DNA of 64,000 nt from Roseiarcus sp963820775 (GTDB taxonomy: Bacteria > Pseudomonadota > Alphaproteobacteria > Rhizobiales > Beijerinckiaceae), in assembly GCA_963820775.1 (NCBI GenBank), contig CAWGBF010000003.1, positions 1 through 64,000 of the forward strand, given 5' to 3'. Made by a program: the position numbers and the translations under genes. Below are positions 56,262 through 64,000 of the stretch, piece after piece (position 1 is the first letter of the stretch; each line of letters starts with the position of its first letter). A model generated the notes under the pieces. The model searched no databases, had not been told where the DNA came from, and worked only from the letters and a program-made list of their open reading frames with translations.

Positions 56262-57902
56262 TCAGTGGCTCGCGTAGCCCGCCGCGGCGAGGGCGAGCGC
56301 GACCATGAGCAGGGCGAGACCTGCCGCAGGCCACTGCTGCACGGCCCGATCGCTCCGCTCGAACGCGGCGCCGAGAGGCGCCGAGCCGCGGAACGCGGCC
56401 TCCTCGGCGATGACGATGTCGCCGGCCGGAATGCGAGGAAGCCGGTCCCGCACGACCCACAATCCGCCCGCCAGCGCGACGCCGACGAGCATCGGCCAGA
56501 CCGCGTCCCAGAGCTTCGCGGGTTCGAGCGCTCCGTCCGGCCCGCCAGGGCCTAAGAACATGAGCCAGGGGATGAGCACCGAGGCGACCGCCAGCGCGAG
56601 CCAGAGCCAGACGCGTGCGGGCGACGCTCCCGCGAGCTCGTCTCGGGGCGATCGCGCGAGCCGCATGAGGAAGAGCAGCATGAGGGCCGTGGTGGCGGCG
56701 GCCGACAGTTGCGCCGCCCAGCCGGCGGCGCCGTCGCCGAACAGGTCCTTGACTGCGAGCTTGGCCAGCGCGCCCCCGGTCAGGGGCAAACCGCCAAGGT
56801 TGAGCGCGAGCAACGCGGCGACGATGAGCGCCAGCGTTCGAGGACGGCCGTCGAGCGCGGCGACCGCGCCCACGGTCATGAACAGGGCGGCCTTCACCAG
56901 CACATGGTTCGCAGCGTAGAAGGCGACCTCCGTCGCCGCGCCTTGCTGGGCGCTGGTGAGGGCCATGCCGAAGGCCGCGGCGATCACGCCCATTTGGCTC
57001 ACGCTCGAATAGGCGAGCATGGTCTTCGGGTCGCGCTGCGTCACGCCAATCGCGACGCCATAGAAGGCGGAGATGAACCCGGCCCATGCGAGCGCCTCAC
57101 CACAACTCGGAAAAGCCGCGCCAAGCGGCAGAAAACGGATGAGACCGATGACACCCGCCTTGACCGCGGCGCCGCTCAGCACTGCCGCCGCCGGAATAGG
57201 CGCCGCGGTATAGGTGAGCGGCATCCAGCCATGCAGGGGCATGAGCGCGATCTTCATGCCGAAGCCGATGATGATGAGCGCGAGCGCCGCGTCGCGCCAG
57301 GGCGAAGCGGGCAAAGCCGCCACAACGTCGCGGATGCTGAGGCTGCCACTCAGCTCGCCCGCCGCCAGCATGACGAACGCGATCAGCAGCACTGCTTCGC
57401 CGATGAGCGCAAAGGCCAGATACACGCTGCCGGCGCGGCGTGACGTGGCGTCCTTGTCATGCGCGATGAGGTAATAGGCCGGGATGCTGACCAGCGCGTA
57501 GACGAGGTAGAAGGTCAGAAGGTCGGCGGCGATGAAGACGCCGAGGCTGCCGGCCATGGTGAGCAGCCAGGAGACCGCAAAGCGGTCGGCGTTTGGCTTC
57601 CCCTGCCCTTCCCTCAGAGCGAAGACGCTGACGATGAGCCACACGAGCGCCGCCGCGAGAAGCAGCAGGCCGCCGGGCTGATCGAGTGAGAAAGTCACGC
57701 GCAAAGCGGGCAGTTCGGCGCTAAACGGCGCGCCGCCGATCGCCAGGACCGCGGCCCCGAGCGCAGGCGCGGCCGCGAGCGGGGTTACGGCTCGCGCCAA
57801 GCCGCGCGGCCCCGGCGCGAGGAAGATGGCCAGAACAACGAGCGGCGCCGCCAACGCGGCGACCAGCAGCGCTGGACCGAACTGTGCGCCGAACCCGCTC
57901 AT
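56262..57902 (-). CDS. mnhD: Mrp-type antiporter MnhD-like subunit (second copy)
   Basis: A 546-residue proton-translocating subunit of the NuoL/M/N type with about 14 helices. The key Lys/Glu helices are visible (YLVYALVSIPAYYLIAHDKD; GFGMKIALMPLHGWMPLTYT; YAANHVLVKAALFMTVGAVA). The start at 57902 (MSGFGAQFGPALLV) overlaps the preceding MnhD stop. It is the last gene of the operon. It is more divergent than the first MnhD and could replace the proton-channel part of MnhA. Confidence 0.83.
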   Translation of the reverse strand: MSGFGAQFGPALLVAALAAPLVVLAIFLAPGPRGLARAVTPLAAAPALGAAVLAIGGAPFSAELPALRVTFSLDQPGGLLLLAAALVWLIVSVFALREGQGKPNADRFAVSWLLTMAGSLGVFIAADLLTFYLVYALVSIPAYYLIAHDKDATSRRAGSVYLAFALIGEAVLLIAFVMLAAGELSGSLSIRDVVAALPASPWRDAALALIIIGFGMKIALMPLHGWMPLTYTAAPIPAAAVLSGAAVKAGVIGLIRFLPLGAAFPSCGEALAWAGFISAFYGVAIGVTQRDPKTMLAYSSVSQMGVIAAAFGMALTSAQQGAATEVAFYAANHVLVKAALFMTVGAVAALDGRPRTLALIVAALLALNLGGLPLTGGALAKLAVKDLFGDGAAGWAAQLSAAATTALMLLFLMRLARSPRDELAGASPARVWLWLALAVASVLIPWLMFLGPGGPDGALEPAKLWDAVWPMLVGVALAGGLWVVRDRLPRIPAGDIVIAEEAAFRGSAPLGAAFERSDRAVQQWPAAGLALLMVALALAAAGYASH

Positions 57903-59401
57903 TGCAGCGCCATGCTCGCAGTCGGACGGCCGATCTGCAGAAAGCTGAAAAACGAGGGCGGCGCGAAGGCGAGCAGAAGAGCGACAATCGCCAAAGCCAG
58001 AGCGACGCTTTCGCGGCTGCGCTGAGGCAGCTTCTTCAATTGTGCGCTCTCGCCCGAAAGCGCCGGAGCCAGCACCCGATAAAGATAGCCGCCCGCCAGC
58101 AGTCCGCCCGCCGCCATCACCACTGCCCAAAGCCACTGGCCCGATGCGACCGAGGCCTTCATCAAGAGCCATTTGGCGACAAAGCCGCCGCTCGGCGGCA
58201 AGCCCATCAGCGACAGGCCGCCGAGGCCGAGAGCGAGGAACGTCACCGGCATCGCGCGTCCAACGCCGCCAAGACCGGCGATCTTGTCGTGGCCGAGCAA
58301 TTCGGCGATGAGGCCTGCCGATAAGAACATCGCCGCCTTGGCGAAGGCGTGCGAGAGCGCCTGCATGATTCCGCCGCTGAAGGCGTCCGCCGCCCATGGA
58401 CCGGCAGCGAGCGGAAACATCAGGAACAGGTAGCCGATCTGCGCGACTGTCGAATAGGCGACCAAGAGCTTCAGCCGCTCCTGACGCAGAGCGAGCGCGC
58501 TGCCGAACAGGATCGCCGCCGACCCGAGCGCGGCGAGAATGGCGCCCGGAATGACGGTTGGAAGCGGCGCCAACACATCAAACCAGAGCCGGGCAACGAC
58601 AAAAAATGATCCCTTGACCACCAGGCCGGACAGCACGGCGCTGGCTGCGGCCGGCGCGTTGGCGTGGGCCGGAGGAAGCCACAAATGCAGGGGAAAAAGC
58701 GCGGTCTTCGCCAACAGCCCCGCAGTCATCAGCCCGGCCGCCAGCCACACGGCGGGCTCGGCGCGAATGCGCGAGGCGAGCAGCGCGATATCGAGCGTGC
58801 CGTAGGCTCCGTAGATCAGAGCGACGCCAAGCAGGTAGAGCACCGAGCCGAACAAAGCGAACAAGAGATAGCGCAGCGCCGCAGCCACCGTCTCCGGACG
58901 TCCGTCGAGAGCAACCAGCGGAACCGCGGCGAAGGTGAGAAGCTCGAGCCCGACATAGAGGTTGAACAAATCCCCACCCAGGAACAACAGGCTCAGCGCC
59001 GCCTGCAGGCCCTGCAACAAAGTCCAGAAGGCGAGCGGCGCGCGTCTCTCTTCACCCCGGGGCGTCGCGAAATTGGCCCGCGCATAGAAGCCAGCGGCCG
59101 GCATGATCAGCGCGGCGGTCACAAGCATGACGGCGGAAAATCCGTCCGCCCTGAGCGCGATGCCGAGCGGCGGCGCATAGCCTGCGAGCGTATAGACGAG
59201 CACTTGGCCCGAGCGCCAAACGAACGCAGCGATGGCCAGAGCGACGGCCAATTGCACCGGCATGAGGCCGAGCGCTATGCGCTCGGCCGTTCGGCCGCCG
59301 AGCAGAAGCGACAGCAGTACGCCGAGAGCCGGCAAAAGGATCGCGAGCGGCATGAGGCTCCCGCCTGCCGTCGCCGCGATGGCGGCGGAATCCGCCGTCA
59401 T
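57899..59401 (-). CDS. mnhD: Mrp-type antiporter subunit D
   Basis: A 500-residue NuoN/M-like membrane protein. Conserved are FNLYVGLELLTFAAVPLVAL, LLAKTALFPLHLWLPPAHAN (channel Lys/His) and QALSHAFAKAAMFLSAGLIA. It forms one of the proton paths of a multisubunit Na+(K+)/H+ antiporter. The ATG at 59401 overlaps the mnhC stop; a later ATG at 59353 (MPLAILLPALG) is the alternative. Confidence 0.87.
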   Translation of the reverse strand: MTADSAAIAATAGGSLMPLAILLPALGVLLSLLLGGRTAERIALGLMPVQLAVALAIAAFVWRSGQVLVYTLAGYAPPLGIALRADGFSAVMLVTAALIMPAAGFYARANFATPRGEERRAPLAFWTLLQGLQAALSLLFLGGDLFNLYVGLELLTFAAVPLVALDGRPETVAAALRYLLFALFGSVLYLLGVALIYGAYGTLDIALLASRIRAEPAVWLAAGLMTAGLLAKTALFPLHLWLPPAHANAPAAASAVLSGLVVKGSFFVVARLWFDVLAPLPTVIPGAILAALGSAAILFGSALALRQERLKLLVAYSTVAQIGYLFLMFPLAAGPWAADAFSGGIMQALSHAFAKAAMFLSAGLIAELLGHDKIAGLGGVGRAMPVTFLALGLGGLSLMGLPPSGGFVAKWLLMKASVASGQWLWAVVMAAGGLLAGGYLYRVLAPALSGESAQLKKLPQRSRESVALALAIVALLLAFAPPSFFSFLQIGRPTASMALQ

Positions 59402-59743
59402 TCGGCGTCGGCTCCGTCGCTGGAAGGCTTCGTCCAGGCGTCGGGGTTCAGCGTCGCGCGGCCGGTCTCATCGAACAGCCGAAGCACCAACGCGACGGCG
59501 AGCGCGCTTGCAGCGAAGGCGACGACGATGCCGGTGATCACCATCGCCTGCGGCACGGGATCGGACGGCAATCCCGCCGCCGCGCCTTTCCGGGCTACGA
59601 TGCCGAACACCAGGAAGACGCCGCTGCCCATCACGTTGAACGCAGAGAATCTTGCGCAGCGGCTGAGGGTTGGCGATGAGGCCGTAGAGGCCGAGGCCCA
59701 CCAGCGCCGCCCCGACAAGCCCAGCCAGAGTGGCCGAGGTCAT
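59398..59743 (-). CDS. mnhC: Mrp-type antiporter subunit C, one frameshift
   Basis: A NuoK-like subunit of about 115 residues. It begins MTSATLAGLVGAALVGLGLY at 59743. One extra base near 59652 (CTCTGCG for CTCGCG) shifts the frame after PQPLRKIL. The other frame then continues AFNVMGSGVFLVFGIVARKG, IVVAFAASALAVALVLRLFD and the C-terminal tail. The start overlaps the mnhB stop and the end overlaps mnhD. The single extra base in an otherwise perfect gene looks like a consensus error. Confidence 0.83.
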
Positions 59744-60684
59744 CGCTTGGGCTCGCGTCGCGCCGGCCCCGCCACCAGCATGGGGAGAGCGACCGCGATG
59801 GAGAGGACCATGAACGCCTCGATGAACAGGATCACCGGCTTGGCGAACCCCGGCGGATAGGCGAAAAACCCGCCGACGAAAATCGCTCCGGCGATCCCGG
59901 TGGCCAGGAACACGAGAGGCCCCGCAATGAGCGCAACCCGCATCCAGAAGGCGCTCGTCGGGGGCGCCTCGGACAGTCTCGCCATCATGACGATGATCCA
60001 CATGGCGGCGAGAATGGCGCCGCCCTGAAAAGCGCCGCCGGGCTCATCGGCCCCGACCCAGAAGACGTGCACGCCAACCAGGATGCCGAGCGGCGCCAAC
60101 ACCTGTGCGAGGAAAGCGAGCGTCGGCTCGGGTCGCTCCGCGCGCGGCTCTCCCGGCGCGCCGCCCCAGTACCGATCGGCGGCAAGCGACCAGACGCCGA
60201 CCACCGCCAGAACCAGGACAACCTTTTCCAGCATGGTGTCGAACGCCCGATAGGCGATGAGAACGGCCGTCACCGGATTGCCGAGACCCGTTTCGTGCAG
60301 ATGCTGCATCGATGGCGGCGCCAGTGACGGACCCTGATCGGGAAACAGCAGCACGACCGCGGCCAGCGCCAGGGCGACGAGAATGCAAAGACCCGCGGTG
60401 AAAACCCGCGGCGCGCCGCTCAAGGATTTCTCGTCCTCGGCCTCGGCGCCGCGCAATCGCGCGGCCGCGCCAATGAGCAAAACACCGGTCACGCCGCTGC
60501 CGATCGCCGCCTCGGTCAGCGCCACATCGACCGCAAACAGCCGTATCCACACAAGCGACAGCAGCAGTCCATAGACGACATAGCCGACCGTGGCGGCGAA
60601 GGCTCCGCGGGCGAAAATCGTCCACGCCGCGACCGCGAACACCAGCAATGCGAGGCCGATGTCGAGCGCCTGCAGAACGCTCAT
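59740..60684 (-). CDS. mnhB: Fused DUF4040 (MbhD/MnhA C-terminal type) and MnhB antiporter subunit
   Basis: A 314-residue protein. The first half (about residues 1-80) is a DUF4040 domain (FAVDVALTEAAIGSGVTGVL), which in standard Mrp systems is part of the large MnhA. The second half (about 150-310) is MnhB (YRAFDTMLEKVVLVLAVVGV; GVHVFWVGADEPGGAFQGGA). The fusion matches the modular antiporter part of membrane-bound hydrogenase (Mbh-type) complexes. It overlaps both neighbours by four bases. Confidence 0.85.
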   Translation of the reverse strand: MSVLQALDIGLALLVFAVAAWTIFARGAFAATVGYVVYGLLLSLVWIRLFAVDVALTEAAIGSGVTGVLLIGAAARLRGAEAEDEKSLSGAPRVFTAGLCILVALALAAVVLLFPDQGPSLAPPSMQHLHETGLGNPVTAVLIAYRAFDTMLEKVVLVLAVVGVWSLAADRYWGGAPGEPRAERPEPTLAFLAQVLAPLGILVGVHVFWVGADEPGGAFQGGAILAAMWIIVMMARLSEAPPTSAFWMRVALIAGPLVFLATGIAGAIFVGGFFAYPPGFAKPVILFIEAFMVLSIAVALPMLVAGPARREPKR

Positions 60685-60971
60685 GCGGCCGTTCCCTTGT
60701 GCCGTACTGCGCGTCCGACCAGTTGCGCCGTCGTCGCGCCGGCCAATTGCACCAAAGCCCAAATGGCGATGAGCTTGAACGCGGCGAGTGGGCTTTCGGC
60801 GCGCGGCAAGAGCCCCAGCACAACGAGGCCGAGACCCAGATTGTCAGCCTTTGTCAGCGCGTGCAGCCGGCTGAGCGCGTCAGGAAAGCGCAAGAGCCCC
60901 ACCGTGCCGGCAAGAAAGAAGAAGACGCCTGCGCCGATCGCGACGATGCTGAAGAGATCGACGACACTCAT
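60681..60971 (-). CDS. mnhG: Mrp-type antiporter subunit G
   Basis: A 96-residue protein with three membrane helices. GAGVFFFLAGTVGLLRFPDA then LSRLHALTKADNLGLGLVVL is the MnhG signature. The start overlaps the mnhF stop, and the stop overlaps the DUF4040-MnhB gene. Confidence 0.9.
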   Translation of the reverse strand: MSVVDLFSIVAIGAGVFFFLAGTVGLLRFPDALSRLHALTKADNLGLGLVVLGLLPRAESPLAAFKLIAIWALVQLAGATTAQLVGRAVRHKGTAA

Positions 60972-61249
60972 CGGCCTTCCGCCGCGTCAGAATCCTCCAC
61001 CGGCGCGCCGCTGTTGACGAAGGCGGCGGAGGCGAAGGCGGCGAGCAGCGCGAGCCCGAGGGCGACATCTTCAACTCCCCGCGCGCCGGTCGCCACGGCG
61101 ATGAGAAGCAGAGAACCGATGCCCCCGGTGCCAATGAGCTGCGCCGCCATCATGCGGTCGGCGTCGCCTGGGCCGCTCAGGATGCGCACGAGGCCAACGG
61201 CCACCGTGAAGAGGATCACGCCCGCCGTCGCGAGAAGAAAATCAGTCAA
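60968..61249 (-). CDS. mnhF: Mrp-type antiporter subunit F
   Basis: A 93-residue small membrane subunit (LTDFLLATAGVILFTVAVGL; RILSGPGDADRMMAAQLIGT). The TTG start at 61249 overlaps the mnhE stop; the frame is open further upstream but that part is not family-like. The C-terminus is a short acidic tail. Confidence 0.86.
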   Translation of the reverse strand: MTDFLLATAGVILFTVAVGLVRILSGPGDADRMMAAQLIGTGGIGSLLLIAVATGARGVEDVALGLALLAAFASAAFVNSGAPVEDSDAAEGR

Positions 61250-61745
61250 AGCCGAACGCCCGGATGAACAGCCCCTCTTCCGCTTCAAGATTAGCCGCGA
61301 CCGGCTGGCCGACGTCGAGGCAGTGAACCAGAAGCTCGTCCCGTTCGTTCGCGCCCGTCGGCAGCGTTCCCGGCATCAGGCTCGACAGCGCGCAAAACGC
61401 GCTTCGCGCGCCGCCCTCGGGCAAACGCAATGGGCAGGCCACGAATCCGGGCTTGAGCTTCAGGTTCGGGTTGAGCGCCCGCCAGGCGACATCCGTTCCC
61501 GAAACCACCGACTGGCGCAAGAAACTCGCAGCAAGCGCCCCGAGCGACGCAAGCCTCAACCGCGATCGTTTCGGCGGCAGCAAGCGCAAACTCGCCCATG
61601 TCGCCCCCGCGACCGCAGCGAGCCCAACCGGAAGATCAGCCGGCGCCCATCCCGAAATCATGAGCCAAAAGACGAGGAAGAACGCCGCTCGCGCGGCCGC
61701 AGCCCGGGCGAGGCCGGAGGAGGCGCTCCCCGCCGTGGCGCTCAA
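61242..61745 (-). CDS. mnhE: Mrp-type antiporter subunit E
   Basis: A protein of about 167 residues. The N-terminal helices (RAAFFLVFWLMISGWAPADL) are followed by the cytosolic sheet domain (GFVACPLRLPEGGARSAFCA; LSSLMPGTLPTG; ELLVHCLDV), the MnhE pattern. The start is uncertain: a TTG at 61745 is the best candidate and no ATG fits. It is the first gene of mnhEFG-(DUF4040-B)-C-D-D. Confidence 0.8.
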   Translation of the reverse strand: MSATAGSASSGLARAAAARAAFFLVFWLMISGWAPADLPVGLAAVAGATWASLRLLPPKRSRLRLASLGALAASFLRQSVVSGTDVAWRALNPNLKLKPGFVACPLRLPEGGARSAFCALSSLMPGTLPTGANERDELLVHCLDVGQPVAANLEAEEGLFIRAFGFD

Positions 61746-62680
61746 CGGGCCGATCCAACACGCGAAACCAACGTGATGCGCGGTCGCACGTGCGAGTGCG
61801 CGTTGACCGGCAACAGGGATATCTGGCCAGACCCGCTCGACCGGCTCGGCATCCGAAATCTCAATCCTCGTGCTGCGACGGGCGTCAAAGCTACCATGTT
61901 CTGCCCAGCAGCGGAAGCGTAGGCTCGTGTTGGTAGGCTCCCGGAGCCGCAAAGACAAATTGAGACGCGAGGCGGCGTAATCAACGAAGGCAGTCGACTT
62001 GGGAACTTCCAAGTTGGGCGGATATGATCTGTCCCGACGCAGCGACGAAGGTCAGCTGTGCAGGCGATTTTCGACTGTTCCCGAACTACTACCGGACGGG
62101 GGAAATCCGCCCTTTGCGGCAGCCCGCTGGGATCAAGTTTTAGATGTTGACCACTGTTCCGATTGACGGCAGGTGCGCAAGCTGGGAGACGACGCACATC
62201 CCTACGGCGAATTCTGCGGCCTTGCGGACCGTCAGCAAAGCCTCGGTCTGGCATGAAACTGCACAAGGTCCGCCGCACCTTTCGAGCAGGCGGCGCGCGA
62301 CGCCTGCGCCGAGATGCGCTCACCGCCGCGCTGCTGGACTGCCGGGGGACTTTCGGTTGAGACGTCTGCTTCACCCGCTTGCGCGCCCAAAGCAGACAGA
62401 CAGCCATTGGCCAACTTTGGTCTTTCCCCCCACACTTGTCGGTTCGGGTCAAACACCGTATGAAACCCCAAATCCGAGTGCGGGCTGGAAATCATCTAGC
62501 GCAAACAATGCATAAGAGTGCCCAGTTTCATCCTGTCAGGCGCCGCCATTTCCCGAACTCCAGAACAAGGCTGGGCATCGGGGTCTAGACCTGCGTTGTT
62601 TAAGAAGCCTTGACTCGCATGCAACTGCGTCGAGGCCGGTGGCGTCGCCGAAGCGCGCCTGGAGCAGACTCAGTCGGACT
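61746..62680. other. Long stretch with no recognisable gene
   Basis: About 935 bases. Short open frames exist on both strands but none resembles a known family or has a good start. The promoter of the antiporter operon should lie near its left end. Confidence 0.5.
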
Positions 62681-62735
62681 CGTGGGCAGGATTTGAACCT
62701 GCCGCCTTCAGATCATGAACCTGGCGTGTGTGCGT
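62681..62735 (-). other. tRNA-fMet-like 3' remnant
   Basis: On the minus strand, CCAGGTTCATGATCTG folds as an anticodon arm with CAT in the loop. AAGGC and GGCAGGTTCAAATCCTGCC follow, a complete T-arm, closely matching the 3' half of alphaproteobacterial initiator tRNA. The acceptor and D-arm are missing and no CCA follows, so it is not functional. It probably marks an old integration or rearrangement point. Confidence 0.55.
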
Positions 62736-62874
62736 ACTTCCTACTAGCGCTCGCGGTCAGGATCTGGTTCCCTCCCCCAGCTAGGCATGGAATGCGTTGG
62801 TATTTTTGTTGGTATGATGGAAGTTAGGTAACAAAAAGCAACGCCATTATAAGCTATTAAGACGGGTGTTTGGG

Positions 62875-62892
62875 TCCCTCATCCGCACCAAT
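62875..62892 (+). other. tRNA-Thr 3'-end-like sequence (possible att site)
   Basis: TCCCTCATCCGCACCAAT matches the 3' end of the tRNA-Thr at 49538-49612 plus two flanking bases (CCCTCATCCGGCACCAAT) except for one missing G. Same orientation, about 13.3 kb away. The surrounding 62736-63367 shows no recognisable gene. Confidence 0.4.
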
Positions 62893-63367
62893 CCCCCTCC
62901 ACAAGCGTCCATATTCGTCCGGACCAATGCGGAAAACCTCTGATTCCCGGCGGCCGCCGACAGAAGCACTTGGCGAATCCTGCCTGTCCTGGGTCGTGAC
63001 CTCGAGGACCGCAATCCTCGCCTGCTGCATATAGCGCGGTGGGCCTGCCCCGTAGCTGCCGGTCCACTCAGAAATCCAACCAGTGCGGTCGATCTGCTCC
63101 TTGCGCTCTCCGCCGTTCTAGATGGGCTCGTTGAGTTCAACCGGCGAATTACTCCTCCCTGAGTACATTCCGAGTCCGGACACTCCGCAGCTAACATGTT
63201 TCTTTCCCCGTTCCGGCTGCACGGGTCGTGATTGCTTGCGCCTTCCGAACCCGCTCGAACCACTTCTCGGTCCGAATGCTCCGGCGGCGACTATGGAAGC
63301 GACTCGGCTATGCGAGCCAAGGTCGACCCGCTCAGGGCGCCGGATTCTGACCGGGAGCGGAGACAAT

Positions 63368-63998
63368 TGTGACCGACCTTCTCACGACCAAATCCAAGTC
63401 GGGACCAGCGATCGGATCAGGACCGGGGGCGGACGGACGCCCACTTCGCCAACGACGGCGGTCACCGCCAACGCCCCCGACACTGTTTCGAAAGGTGGAC
63501 TGACGAGCGATGCGGCCCGCCGCCAGCTTGCAAAATTCAGTCCCAACGCGATGCCGGATACGAGCGTACATCCGTTGCTTGTGTCGCTGGAGAAGTTCTG
63601 GACGCTGGCGCCGTGGATGCTCGAAGCCGCGATCGTGCTCGAACTTGTGCTCGGCAAATATGACCGGCTCGATCAAACGCGACGGCGCCGGAAGAATAGT
63701 TCCCCCCACGGATTTGGCGCCGGGCGATCTGGTGAAGCTGTCGCTCGGCGGCGTGGTCGCCGCAGATACAAAGCTGACGGGGGGCGAAGTTCTCCTCGAT
63801 CAAGCCATGCTCACCGGCAAATCTGCGCCCATCAAGGCCGGTCCCGGTCTTCAGACCTACGCGGGGGCATTGGTTCGGCGCGGCGAGGCGGAGGTGTCGA
63901 GGAGGGGAAGCGGACCTTCGCCAAGATCCTGAAATATGTCCGTATGGGTTCGCGCTCCAACTTCGGCGACATGCTGTCGATGGCTGCGGCGTCGCCAT
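63368..63998 (+). pseudogene. P-type ATPase mosaic remnant, running off the window
   Basis: Three pieces are joined. First, from 63368 with a frame change, comes the N-terminus of a plasma-membrane proton-efflux ATPase (VSKGGLTSDAARRQLAKFSP; PWMLEAAIVLELVLGKYD). Second, from about 63664, comes its actuator domain (DGAGRIVPPTDLAPGDLVKL; LLDQAMLTGKSAPIKAGPGL). Third, from about 63894 in another frame, comes a magnesium-transporter-type segment (EEGKRTFAKILKYVRMGSRS; NFGDMLSMAAAS). The phosphorylation domain (DKTGT) is absent, so no active pump can be made. The sequence continues past base 63998. Confidence 0.7.
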
Positions 63999-64000
63999 TC

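Overview
The window is GC-rich DNA from an alphaproteobacterium, most likely of the order Hyphomicrobiales (Beijerinckiaceae/Methylocystaceae-like). The evidence is the housekeeping order pyrE-pdxJ-acpS, a tRNA-Thr(TGT), the protein families present, and a propane/methane-type soluble diiron monooxygenase operon of the kind described in Methylocella. Genus-level placement is inference.

Layout. 0-3.4 kb: insertion-sequence debris, with a broken large serine recombinase, an IS3 scrap and two IS6-family copies, one intact. 3.4-11.3 kb: a catabolic operon on the minus strand (N-formylglutamate-amidohydrolase-like protein, APC permease, glutamine-synthetase-like ligase, aldehyde dehydrogenase, iron alcohol dehydrogenase, and a truncated choline-kinase-like gene) with a divergent RpiR regulator. 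It looks like gamma-glutamylation-dependent use of an amine or amino-alcohol. 11.3-17.4 kb: an IS graveyard (IS6 fragments, a frameshifted IS5) enclosing an orphan Hcp gene and a histidine-kinase remnant.

17.5-29.5 kb is the centrepiece. A minus-strand operon runs adh - small coiled-coil ORF - prmA (hydroxylase alpha) - prmB (reductase) - prmC (hydroxylase beta) - prmD (coupling protein) - amidohydrolase - MIP18-family protein - small unknown ORF - GroEL paralogue. It is preceded by a near-perfect sigma-54 promoter and a divergent sigma-54-dependent activator. The expected chain is activator plus sigma-54 RNA polymerase driving the operon, monooxygenase hydroxylating a short alkane or ketone, and the dehydrogenase oxidising the alcohol, with the GroEL paralogue and the MIP18 protein as maturation factors. 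The adh, prmA, prmB and activator genes carry about ten single-base indels, mostly an extra C in CCC runs. Consensus errors are at least as likely as decay.

29.6-38.5 kb: SseB-like protein, more IS remnants (IS6, IS630, IS481), a 1055-aa cyclase/AAA/TPR protein, a SnoaL-like protein, a 3-methyladenine glycosylase, and an intact IS110 element. 38.5-49.5 kb: an RND efflux pair with frameshifts, a winged-helix regulator, the C-terminal remnant of a cyclic beta-1,2-glucan synthase, acpS-pdxJ-pyrE, a cupin and tRNA-Thr. 50-56.2 kb: an arginine-deiminase 3' scrap, a porin-like protein with a broken duplicate, and an intact RND efflux pair. 56.2-61.8 kb: a seven-gene Mrp-type cation/proton antiporter operon without a full MnhA. 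61.8-64 kb: mostly no recognisable genes, with a tRNA-fMet-like remnant, a tRNA-Thr 3'-end-like sequence and mosaic P-type ATPase debris running off the end.
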